Notes: generated from the letters alone by a model not told the origin. Shown: positions 1 to 6,748, counted from the stretch's first letter. The stretch: DNA of 9,869 nt from Anaerolineaceae bacterium UBA700 (GCA_002298885.1 DBMK01000209.1:1-9869), one strand, 5' to 3'. Numbers and translations: made by a program.

Positions 1-12
1 CCCCAAGAAACG

Positions 13-30
13 AAAAATCCTCTAATTTTT
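13..30 (-). terminator. Weak AT-rich hairpin at the kinase stop codon
   Basis: The arms AAAAAT (13-18) and ATTTTT (25-30) are perfect reverse complements around a 6-nt loop and overlap the TAA stop of the minus-strand kinase. The stem is pure A/T and no long T tract follows on the minus strand, so this is at best a weak terminator. The window edge hides any better one. Confidence 0.2.
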
Positions 31-1948
31 AATCTGCCAGGGGCAGGACGACGGTAAAGGTTGAGCCCATGCCAACGGTCGAATCGACCCAAATGCGCCC
101 ATTGTGGTTCTCCACAATCGAGCGCACGATCGACAGGCCTAGACCGGTGCCCGGCGTATCCCCGCTGGCGCTTGAACGGTAAAACTTGTCGAAGATATAC
201 GGCAGGTCGATCGCCGGAATGCCGATGCCGGTATCGATAAATTGGATCACAACCTGGCTCTGGGCGATGCTGGCCCGGATGTTGATCAGCCCGCCCGCGG
301 GGGTGTATTTAAAGGCGTTGTCCAGCAGGTTTTCGATCAACTGGCGCATTTGAATCGGGTTTCCGAAGATCGGCGGGATGCCCCCCGGGATATCCAGCAC
401 CACGTTGTGGCCTTTATCCGCGATGCGCTTGCGAAAATTTTCGACCGTGTAGCGGATGAGCTGGTCCAGGGCCACGTTTTCCTTGCGCGTGTCGAAGCCG
501 GCTTCGATCCGCCCCAGGTTGAGCAGGTCATCCACCAGCGACGTAATGCTCTGCACGCTGGACTGCACCCGGCGGATGTAGTCCTTTTGGGTGCTGTTGA
601 TCGCTCCGGCGCGTTCGATCAGCTCCGAAAAGCCCAGGATGGCGGTCAGCGGCGAGCGCAGGTCGTGGGAAACCGTATTCACGAAGTCGGACTTGATGCT
701 GTCGAGCTTCTTCAGGTGGGTGATATCGTGCATGGCTATTGCCAGGCCCAGCCCGGGAATGAGGGTCATGCAGGCGCTGAAGATGCGCCCATCTTCCACC
801 GTAATCTCGCCGCGCGCATTGGAGTCGCGAGTGCCGGCGTTGACCAGCTCCACCAGGTCAGGCTGGGTGAACACGTCTCCAAAGGGCATGCCCCCGGTGG
901 ATTTCCCTACCAGATTGAACGCCGATTTGGCCACCTGGTTGACCAGCACGATGCGCATTTCCTGGTCGATGACGATCACGCCGTCTTCGATCTGGGACAG
1001 GATGGCTTCGAGCTTGGAATGCTCCTGGGTAATGTGCCCGTACAGGTTGGCGTTTTCAATGGCGATCACCGCAAATTCGGCGATGGCTTCGAGCAGTTTA
1101 ATATCGTGGTCTTTGAGCGGCACGTCGGCTACCCGGTTATCCACGCCCAGCACGCCGAAGGCGTGACCGTGGGATTGTAGTGGTACGTAGGCCAGGCTGT
1201 GCACCAGGTAGGTGGTTTTGATCTTCTGCGGCGCTTTTTCGTCCAGCACTACCGGCTTGCCAGAGCGCAGCACTGCGCCGGCAAGGCTGTCCTTGATCGC
1301 CAGTCGGAAGGTGCGCACGAAATCCTGCTGGAAATTGCGGCTTGCCCGCATATACAGCTCGCCGCTAGATTCGTCCAAAAGCAGCAGGCTGCCCTCCTCG
1401 GCACCGGTCAGCTCGACCGCCGCGTCCACTACCGCGCTCAGTACGCTGTCGAGATTGAGGGAACTGGTGACCGCCCGCGCCAGCCGCGCCAGTGTTTCCA
1501 GTTCGTCCACTTTACGCCGCAGGCTGGCAGTCGCCCGCTTGGCCTCCTTGAGCACCCATTCGCGGCGCAGCCTGGCTTTTTGCAGGCTGTTCTGGATCGA
1601 GCGCAGGATGTCGTCGGACTTGAGGGGCAGGCATAAATAATCGCTGACCCCGATTTGCAGCGCCTTCCGCAGCAGATCCGGGTCGTCTTTATATACGAAC
1701 AGGATCAAGGGTACGCCCGGATATTTTTCCAATATTTCGGCGGCAACGTCGATCCCGTTGGCCTTCTCTTGGTTTTCACTGACGATGACCAGCGCCGTGT
1801 TGCCCGCTTCCAGCTCTTTAAACGTGCCATCGCGGTCCGGGCAGAGCACCACGTCGTAGCCAATGGATACCAAAACACGCTGCAGCAGGTAGTTCACCTG
1901 CTGGTCGGCGATCATCACGATGATTTTTTCTTTTTGTCCGGTTGCCAT
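29..1948 (-). CDS. Sensor histidine kinase: pseudo-receiver, GAF, PAS, HisKA, HATPase
   Basis: A 639-residue, probably cytosolic kinase; no signal peptide or membrane span is visible. Seen in order: receiver-like domain (about 8-120), coiled-coil signalling helix (about 121-160), GAF (about 165-302), PAS (about 310-410), HisKA dimerisation domain (about 415-483) and HATPase (about 525-638). The kinase core looks intact: H-box SHDLRSP with His428, N-box Asn544, G1 box DTGIGIP (Asp572), F-box around 586-589, and G2 box GTGLGL (600-605). The receiver is degenerate: the Asp position is Ser57, the Thr/Ser position Val85 and the Lys position Leu107; of the acidic pair only Asp15 remains. It should autophosphorylate on His428 and pass phosphate to a separate response regulator, which is absent here. 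It lies 116 bp downstream of a related kinase on the same strand and may be co-transcribed with it. The ATG at 1948 has no clear Shine-Dalgarno sequence but sits just before the first receiver strand. Domain family is certain; the ligand is unknown. Confidence 0.93.
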   Translation of the reverse strand: MATGQKEKIIVMIADQQVNYLLQRVLVSIGYDVVLCPDRDGTFKELEAGNTALVIVSENQEKANGIDVAAEILEKYPGVPLILFVYKDDPDLLRKALQIGVSDYLCLPLKSDDILRSIQNSLQKARLRREWVLKEAKRATASLRRKVDELETLARLARAVTSSLNLDSVLSAVVDAAVELTGAEEGSLLLLDESSGELYMRASRNFQQDFVRTFRLAIKDSLAGAVLRSGKPVVLDEKAPQKIKTTYLVHSLAYVPLQSHGHAFGVLGVDNRVADVPLKDHDIKLLEAIAEFAVIAIENANLYGHITQEHSKLEAILSQIEDGVIVIDQEMRIVLVNQVAKSAFNLVGKSTGGMPFGDVFTQPDLVELVNAGTRDSNARGEITVEDGRIFSACMTLIPGLGLAIAMHDITHLKKLDSIKSDFVNTVSHDLRSPLTAILGFSELIERAGAINSTQKDYIRRVQSSVQSITSLVDDLLNLGRIEAGFDTRKENVALDQLIRYTVENFRKRIADKGHNVVLDIPGGIPPIFGNPIQMRQLIENLLDNAFKYTPAGGLINIRASIAQSQVVIQFIDTGIGIPAIDLPYIFDKFYRSSASGDTPGTGLGLSIVRSIVENHNGRIWVDSTVGMGSTFTVVLPLAD

Positions 1949-2064
1949 CGTCAGTTAAGGTTGCATGTGTTATGCCGGGTATTCTTCCGGATAAATGCAG
2001 GGATCTGGGTGCAATGCTCTGCTCGCATTGGATCCGTGGGAGCGCATCTATCGAGAGGTTGCGC
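1949..2064 (-). other. Intergenic gap between the two kinases, with bulged hairpin
   Basis: This 116-bp gap separates the upstream kinase stop from the downstream kinase start. Its main structure lies at 2001-2035: GGATC (2001-2005) pairs with GATCC (2031-2035), and CAATGC (2012-2017) pairs with GCATTG (2025-2030) around a 7-nt loop, leaving a one-sided 6-nt bulge. No T tract follows on either strand, so it does not look like an intrinsic terminator. A messenger processing or stability element between co-transcribed genes is possible. No convincing Shine-Dalgarno or sigma70 promoter is seen for the downstream kinase. Confidence 0.4.
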
Positions 2065-3726
2065 TTACTTCAATAAAGGGAGGGTGAAATGGAATCGACT
2101 TCCCTGGCCTGGCTGGCTTTCAACCCATACTTTTCCCTTCTGTCCGTTAATAATCTCCTTGACCAGGCCCAATCCGATCCCGATGCCGCCGAAGCGCCGT
2201 GGGCGCGATTCCTGCGGCTGGTAGGACGGATTGAAGATGTTTTCGTTCTGGCGCGGGTCGATGCCCGGCCCGGTATTACTGACGATCACGTGCCCGGTGG
2301 AGTCGCCGTTCTTCTCCAGGCGCACCGACACCTGCCCGCCCGGGTTGCAGAACTTGACCGCATTGCTGATCAGGCCGTTCAGCACCTGGGCGATCTGCCC
2401 GCCGTCGGCGCGGATGTGCACCGGGTCGGCGGCGATTTCGACTGCCAGGGACATGTTGTTCTGGCGGGCAAGCTGCTGGAAGCCGCCGGCCGTGCGGCGC
2501 ACAATCTCGGCCAGGTTGACCGGCGCCATGGGCTGGGTGGATTCCTTGGGCCCCTTCAACTGGTTGATGGCCTCGGTTATCCGGACGAGGTTCTTAAGCT
2601 GCTCCTGCAAGGTAGACAGGTACTGCAGGTGGTCGGTCGTCCAGCGCGCTGAGGGATCCTTCACCAGGCGGTCCATGACGTTGCTGGCGATCTCGATGGA
2701 CGTGCGTAGCTCTTCCTTGACCACCTCAAGGATTTCCTGGTTGACCTTTTCGCCGGTGCGGGCGTTGTCGGCAGCCGTTTCAAGCTTGAGGGCGCGCTCT
2801 TCGACGGTGCGGAAGAGTTGAGCGTTGACCAGCGAGATCGAGGCATAATCCGCCACAGCTTCCAACAGGTGCTGCTCGCTGGCGGTGAAGGGGATGGGTT
2901 GTTTGCGCATGACGATCAGCAGCCCCATCACCTGCTTTTGCACCTTGATCGGGACGATCAGGGCGGCCTGGCCCAAGGCCACAATTTTGAACCGCTTCAG
3001 CGGTTCGCCGTGGATACTGAGCGTCTCCCCGGACATGGCAACCAGCGAGCTGAGCCCGTCGTCCCAGGTCTGGTTCAGGCGTTCCGCCAGAGAAATGGGC
3101 AAATTGCGCTGCGCCACCATGCGGTAGCTTTTGAGGTTCTCCTCACGCAGCAAGAACCATCCCAGTTCCGCCTGCGTGACCTTAGCCGCGCCTTCCAGGA
3201 TCCTTTCGAAGAGCAGGGAGGGGTCGGTGATCGAGGTGACCGCCTTGCCGATTGAAAAAATGGTCGTCAGCTCGCGCACCCGCATCTGCAGTTCCTGGTT
3301 AGTCTGCTGGAGCTGCTGCTGCAGTCGCTCTTTATCTCGCCGCTCGTGTACCTGCTTGAGGACGCGCTCGACGATGTTGATGATCTCCGCCTCGCGCGAC
3401 GGCCACAGCATGTAGTCCACCGCGCCCACGCGGAAGGCGTGGATGATGCTGGATTCATCGCCCTTCTTGGCAATAATGATGACCGGCACGTCCAACCCCT
3501 GCGCCGAAAGCGCCACCATCAAGTCCTTGCCGCTCAGTCCTGGCAGGTTGATGTTCGAAATCACCAGGTCGGGCTTAAGCTGCTTGATGCGTTCGATGGC
3601 CGAATTGGCGTCGCCGATGACGTAGGTATGATAGCCGCAAGCCTGAAGAGCCTGGCGCGACACCATATCGCTGATCAGCGGATCGTTTTCGACGATAAGG
3701 ATGCGGTCGTGGTTCTGGTTCGTCAC
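2065..3726 (-). CDS. Degenerate sensor kinase (pseudokinase): pseudo-receiver, GAF, HisKA-like, HATPase
   Basis: A 553-residue paralogue of the downstream kinase, without the PAS domain. Seen in order: receiver-like domain (about 8-122), coiled coil (about 123-160), GAF (about 167-305), HisKA-like helical pair (about 325-390) and HATPase (about 400-552). The receiver begins ILIVEND like a normal one, but the phospho-acceptor is Asn58 (SNINLPG), the Thr/Ser position Ala86 and the Lys position Trp108. The H-box reads KEELRTS, putting Glu338 where His is expected and Ser343 where Pro is usual. The ATP site is better kept: N-box Asn455, G1 box NTGPGI (Asn484 for Asp, a substitution also seen in some active kinases) and a glycine-rich lid around 513-520. 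It therefore cannot autophosphorylate on the usual His. It may bind ATP and heterodimerise with its neighbour, or act as a GAF-gated scaffold; this is inference. The start is GTG at 3726, with no Shine-Dalgarno sequence. A true pseudogene is unlikely because the frame is open throughout. Confidence 0.9.
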   Translation of the reverse strand: MTNQNHDRILIVENDPLISDMVSRQALQACGYHTYVIGDANSAIERIKQLKPDLVISNINLPGLSGKDLMVALSAQGLDVPVIIIAKKGDESSIIHAFRVGAVDYMLWPSREAEIINIVERVLKQVHERRDKERLQQQLQQTNQELQMRVRELTTIFSIGKAVTSITDPSLLFERILEGAAKVTQAELGWFLLREENLKSYRMVAQRNLPISLAERLNQTWDDGLSSLVAMSGETLSIHGEPLKRFKIVALGQAALIVPIKVQKQVMGLLIVMRKQPIPFTASEQHLLEAVADYASISLVNAQLFRTVEERALKLETAADNARTGEKVNQEILEVVKEELRTSIEIASNVMDRLVKDPSARWTTDHLQYLSTLQEQLKNLVRITEAINQLKGPKESTQPMAPVNLAEIVRRTAGGFQQLARQNNMSLAVEIAADPVHIRADGGQIAQVLNGLISNAVKFCNPGGQVSVRLEKNGDSTGHVIVSNTGPGIDPRQNENIFNPSYQPQESRPRRFGGIGIGLGLVKEIINGQKGKVWVESQPGQGSRFHFTLPLLK

Positions 3727-3805
3727 AATATTTAATATAACACTAAAGATTAAAATGATAACTTACAGATTCGTTTTCTGATGGCCTCTGTCTTTTCAAG
3801 ATAGA
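3727..3805 (-). promoter_or_regulatory. AT-rich upstream region of the pseudokinase gene
   Basis: The bases before the GTG start are strongly AT-rich, unlike the surrounding genes, and lack a Shine-Dalgarno sequence. On the minus strand a TATATT box (3734-3739) would place transcription start close to the GTG, giving a leaderless or nearly leaderless message. No good -35 box stands at the right distance, so the promoter call is tentative. Confidence 0.3.
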
Positions 3806-3833
3806 TTGACCCCCGCCGCTTTTGGCGTAAAAT
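3806..3833 (+). promoter_or_regulatory. Sigma70-type promoter of the kamA-like gene
   Basis: TTGACC (3806-3811, five of six consensus bases) and TAAAAT (3828-3833, five of six) are separated by 16 bp, which predicts a start near 3840 and a leader of about 60 nt. The spacer contains an inverted repeat, CGCC (3814-3817) and GGCG (3824-3827), which could be an operator half-site pair or chance. Confidence 0.6.
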
Positions 3834-3841
3834 AAATCCAG

Positions 3842-3880
3842 TTGGCATGCTGAAAGGGCTGGTTGCTTTCAGCCAATTTT
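3842..3880 (+). promoter_or_regulatory. Leader hairpin before the kamA-like gene
   Basis: GCTGAAAG (3849-3856) pairs perfectly with CTTTCAGC (3866-3873) across a 9-nt loop. The stem can extend by TTG (3842-3844) with CAA (3874-3876) past a 4-nt bulge. TTTT follows at 3877-3880. It would lie at the very 5' end of the predicted transcript and upstream of the ribosome site. It could protect the message end or act as a small attenuator; it is far too short for a lysine riboswitch. Confidence 0.45.
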
Positions 3881-3887
3881 ATCGTCT

Positions 3888-3895
3888 AGGAGAGG
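3888..3895 (+). promoter_or_regulatory. Shine-Dalgarno site of the kamA-like gene
   Basis: AGGAGAGG ends three bases before the ATG at 3899, with its GGAG core six bases away. This strong site fixes the start codon. Confidence 0.8.
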
Positions 3896-3898
3896 ATC

Positions 3899-5236
3899 AT
3901 GTCACCTGTCCCTTTTATTTCAAAACGGGCGCCGGTTTACCAGGACGTGCCCGATGACAAGTGGAACGATTGGCGCTGGCAGCTCAGCCACCGCCTGAAC
4001 ACGGTCGAGGATTTTGAAAAGGTGCTCACGCTGACCGACAGCGAGCGCAAAGCCCTCAGCACTCAGGGACTCTTCCGGGTAGACATCACTCCATATTTTG
4101 TTTCCCTGATCGACCCCAACGACCCCCACGACCCGGTGCGCATGCAGGTGGTCCCCAGCGCCGACGAGATTGTGCCGTTTACCGGCATGATGGAGGATTC
4201 GCTGGCGGAAGACCGCCACTCCCCCGTGCCGGGCCTGGTGCATCGCTATCCCGACCGGGTGTTGATGCTGGTCACCACGCAGTGCGCATCGTACTGCCGC
4301 TACTGCACCCGTTCGCGCATTGTGGGCGATCCTAGCGCCACTTTTTCGCGGGCCGAGTTTGAGGCCCAGATCGAATATTTGAAACGCACCCCGCAGGTGC
4401 GGGACGTGCTGCTCTCCGGCGGCGACCCGCTTGTGCTGGCGCCGAAGCTGCTGGAGGAGCTGCTCGGCCGTCTGCGTGAGATTCCGCACATCGAGATCAT
4501 CCGCCTGGGGACGCGCGTGCCGGTGTTCATGCCGATGCGCGTCACCGACGAGCTGTGTGATGTGCTGCAGAAATTCCATCCGCTGTGGATGAACATCCAT
4601 GTCAACCACCCCAACGAGATTTCAGCCGAGCTGGCCCAGGCAGCCGATAAGCTGACCCGCGCCGGTATCCCGCTGGGGAACCAATCCGTTCTGCTGGCGG
4701 GGGTAAACGACTGCGTTCACATTCAGCGCAAGCTGGTGCAGGACCTGGTACGTATCCGCGTTCGGCCTTATTATCTGTATCAATGCGACCTCGTGGAAGG
4801 CGCCGGACATTTTCGCACTCCGGTTGCGAAGGGCATCGAGATTATCGAAGGCCTGCGCGGCCACACTTCTGGCTACGCCATCCCTACTTTCTGCGTCGAC
4901 GCCCCCGGCGGCGGCGGGAAGATCCCGGTCATGCCCAACTACCTGGTCAGCATGTCGGACCACAAGATCATCCTACGCAACTTCGAGGGGTTCATTACGA
5001 CGTACGAAGAACCGGTGGAGTACAAGCCGCACGATCCCAAGACCTGCGTATACTGCCAGAACAAGCGCCCCGAGCCCGGCCAGGAAGGGTTGACCGCCAT
5101 GCTGGACGGGGAGACGATGTTCATCAAGCCGGAGCACTTCGACGAGCTGCACAACCGGGGCGGTGGCTCTCACCGCCTGCGTGCCGACACCGCCAAGTGG
5201 AAACCCCTCGGCATCGGCTCCGGAGAGGAGAGCTGA
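3899..5236 (+). CDS. kamA: Lysine 2,3-aminomutase (KamA family radical SAM enzyme)
   Basis: A 445-residue cytosolic radical SAM, PLP-dependent enzyme expected to convert L-lysine to L-beta-lysine. The iron-sulfur motif CxxxCxxC is Cys129, Cys133, Cys136. The PLP lysine is Lys341 in the PGGGGK loop (336-341). Compared from memory with clostridial lysine 2,3-aminomutase at a constant offset of four, the substrate-binding residues are kept: Arg138, Asp297 (in CDL) and Asp334 (in VDAP). This favours lysine over glutamate as substrate. Cys272, Cys383 and Cys386 match three of the four structural zinc ligands; the fourth position appears to be Lys381. The full C-terminal region argues against EpmB, the shorter EF-P-modifying relative. 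No downstream lysine-fermentation genes (kamDE, kdd, kce, kal) and no beta-lysine acetyltransferase (ablB) lie in the window, so the fate of beta-lysine (fermentation, osmolyte or other) is open. It has its own promoter and converges on the next gene. Confidence 0.93.
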   Translation: MSPVPFISKRAPVYQDVPDDKWNDWRWQLSHRLNTVEDFEKVLTLTDSERKALSTQGLFRVDITPYFVSLIDPNDPHDPVRMQVVPSADEIVPFTGMMEDSLAEDRHSPVPGLVHRYPDRVLMLVTTQCASYCRYCTRSRIVGDPSATFSRAEFEAQIEYLKRTPQVRDVLLSGGDPLVLAPKLLEELLGRLREIPHIEIIRLGTRVPVFMPMRVTDELCDVLQKFHPLWMNIHVNHPNEISAELAQAADKLTRAGIPLGNQSVLLAGVNDCVHIQRKLVQDLVRIRVRPYYLYQCDLVEGAGHFRTPVAKGIEIIEGLRGHTSGYAIPTFCVDAPGGGGKIPVMPNYLVSMSDHKIILRNFEGFITTYEEPVEYKPHDPKTCVYCQNKRPEPGQEGLTAMLDGETMFIKPEHFDELHNRGGGSHRLRADTAKWKPLGIGSGEES

Positions 5237-5243
5237 TAGCCGG

Positions 5244-5249
5244 TTAGCT
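5244..5249. repeat. Left copy of flanking direct repeat TTAGCT
   Basis: TTAGCT stands directly left of the composite palindrome and recurs at 5377-5382 on its right. It could be a 6-bp target-site duplication. Being only six bases, chance is possible. Confidence 0.35.
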
Positions 5250-5376
5250 TTTCCCCACCCCCCGCCCCAGGGCGGGGGAGATTAATTTAAATTCGGTTTT
5301 TTTGCCCACACCGTGGGCAAAAAACCGAATGTATTTCTCCCGCCCCCACAAGGGGGCGGGCTGGGGTGGGGGAGTT
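5250..5376. repeat. Composite palindromic repeat between convergent genes
   Basis: Four nested pairings fill the gap. The outer stem is CCCCAC (5253-5258) with GTGGGG (5366-5371). Hairpin A is CCCCCGCCC (5259-5267) with GGGCGGGGG (5270-5278). Hairpin B runs 5291-5330, an 18-bp stem with one extra T, centred on GCCCAC/GTGGGC. Hairpin C is CCCGCCCCC (5339-5347) with GGGGGCGGG (5352-5360). The left and right halves also resemble each other as inverted repeats (GGGAGA 5276-5281, TCTCCC 5336-5341). In hairpin B the T run precedes and the A run follows the GC stem on both strands, so it is not a standard U-tract terminator. It may still block convergent transcription. It resembles a MITE or REP-type element; copies elsewhere cannot be checked here. 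Confidence 0.75.
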
Positions 5377-5382
5377 TTAGCT
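5377..5382. repeat. Right copy of flanking direct repeat TTAGCT
   Basis: This is the partner of the copy at 5244-5249. Its last two bases fall within the stop codon of the minus-strand bactofilin-like gene (TAG at 5381-5383), so an insertion here would just spare that gene. Confidence 0.35.
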
Positions 5383-6748
5383 AGGCTGGTTTATTCCGCA
5401 AGGAATACCAGATAGCGCCGAGGCCAACCAGGGCAATGACGAACCAGATCAGCCATCCAAGGAAGGGGATGGCGGTGAGGATCGCCAGGATGATCGCCCC
5501 CAGCGCCAGCGGCCAGAACCGCCCGTTGGCGACCGGCGAATTCAGCTTGCGCAGGATCCATTGGCCGATCAGGTAAGCCACCGCCAGCCGGCCGGCGTAG
5601 GCAAACAGGATGAAGAAAGCCACCGCGGCCACTCCCAACAGGCTGAACCCCACGCCCAGAATGAGCCCCACGATATCCGCCAGGGTCAACAGGCCAAAGA
5701 AGAGCGCCAGCAGGACGAGCACGATGGCGATGATCGGGAAGGCAAAGAAGGCGATGACAACCGCCAGCAGGCCGATCCCGGCCGACTGGATGGGTTTATC
5801 GTGGGCGGCCGTCACAACCGCCTGGAAGGCGCGGTTAACCAGCCAGGTGGCCAATCCGCCCAGCATGATCAGGGTTACCATGTCGCGCAGCAGCGACCAC
5901 AGCCAGAAACCGGCCGTCAGGGCGAAGAAATCCGGCGGGGCCGGCTGCTGCGGCTTGCCGACCTCGATGCGCTGCTGAGGCTGGGGCGTCTGGTAAACGA
6001 TCCCCTGACCGGGCGCGGCCTGGATCGTGCTGCCCTGGTTGATCGGGCTGACGTAGGTCAGCTTGCCCTCGATCTTTGCGCTGCTGCTCACCCGCAGCCC
6101 GCTGGGCAGCGAAGGGGGTACGTTCACGCCGACGCCGGGGAAATTGCCCATCCACTGGGTGGGATATTGACCTGGTTCGGCCACCTCGATCCAGGCGTTG
6201 CCGTGGGTGATGCCGTTCAATTCGACCGCGGCCGATACCAGGTCCAGGTTGCGGCTCTCACCGGACAGCTCGCTCTGGTACGTGGCGGCTTCGATATCCT
6301 TCGTCACGGTAGAGCCGGCCTGGGTTTCAAGGCTGTAACCGGCGTAATACACGTTGTAGCCGACGCTGACGCCTTCGGCCAGCGCCATGCTGGCACTGGC
6401 GGCGAAGATGCTGCCGCTCACCTTGCCGTTCACGTCGATCTCGCCCGCTCCACTGATCAGGTTGCCTTCGATCACCGCGTTAGGACCGATGACCACCTGG
6501 CGTCCGAACAGGATCGCGTCGCCTTTGACGGTGCCGTTAAGCGTCACCGAAAGCCCCCCGGCGATCAGGTTTCCGTTCACCGTGCCATCCACCTGGACGG
6601 CATTGGCCCCCATGACTACATCATCGTCGATCGTCTGCCCGGCGGGGATGGTGCCTCCCTGTGGAATCACCACAGCCTGGGCCGACCCCACAATCCCCGC
6701 TACCAGCACGAGTACGATAATAGCGCTGAAGCCCCACCGCTTTTTCAT
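5381..6748 (-). CDS. Exported bactofilin-like beta-helix protein with C-terminal membrane domain
   Basis: A 455-residue envelope protein. The start is ATG at 6748 because AGGAGG lies four bases upstream and the protein then opens with a typical signal peptide (MKKR, hydrophobic 8-20, AQA cleavage site near 25); the frame runs further upstream without such support. Residues about 30-130 hold short repeats such as VDGTVNGNLIAGG and IEGNLISGAGEIDVNGKVSG, the alternating pattern of bactofilin (polymer-forming) right-handed beta-helices, with a weaker repeat to about 232. A Pro/Gln-rich linker (about 235-272) leads to five or six membrane spans: about 285-303, 322-350, 353-382, 384-400, 412-430 and 432-449. 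Ordinary bactofilins are small cytosolic scaffolds; here the helix should lie outside the membrane. It may organise or anchor the cell envelope, but the function is unknown. It is convergent with the kamA-like gene and divergent from a glycosyltransferase pair. Confidence 0.85.
   Translation of the reverse strand: MKKRWGFSAIIVLVLVAGIVGSAQAVVIPQGGTIPAGQTIDDDVVMGANAVQVDGTVNGNLIAGGLSVTLNGTVKGDAILFGRQVVIGPNAVIEGNLISGAGEIDVNGKVSGSIFAASASMALAEGVSVGYNVYYAGYSLETQAGSTVTKDIEAATYQSELSGESRNLDLVSAAVELNGITHGNAWIEVAEPGQYPTQWMGNFPGVGVNVPPSLPSGLRVSSSAKIEGKLTYVSPINQGSTIQAAPGQGIVYQTPQPQQRIEVGKPQQPAPPDFFALTAGFWLWSLLRDMVTLIMLGGLATWLVNRAFQAVVTAAHDKPIQSAGIGLLAVVIAFFAFPIIAIVLVLLALFFGLLTLADIVGLILGVGFSLLGVAAVAFFILFAYAGRLAVAYLIGQWILRKLNSPVANGRFWPLALGAIILAILTAIPFLGWLIWFVIALVGLGAIWYSLRNKPA

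Noticed and set aside
242..1180. A 312-codon plus-strand open frame opposite the kinase gene
   Set aside because: It is antisense to well-supported GAF/PAS/HisKA/HATPase coding sequence, has a low-complexity His/Asp/Val-rich composition and no recognisable domain or ribosome site; GC-rich genes commonly give such shadows.
1955..1966. A three-codon mini-ORF (Met-Gln-Pro-stop, minus strand) just upstream of the kinase start
   Set aside because: There is no ribosome site and such short frames arise by chance; nothing supports a leader-peptide role.
3727..3898. A lysine riboswitch before the kamA-like gene
   Set aside because: The predicted leader is only about 60 nt with one hairpin, far below the roughly 170-nt multi-helix lysine riboswitch.
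5291..5330. A classical bidirectional intrinsic terminator
   Set aside because: The 18-bp stem is strong, but on both strands the T run lies before the GC core and A's follow it, so no U tract trails the hairpin. A termination role by structure alone remains possible.
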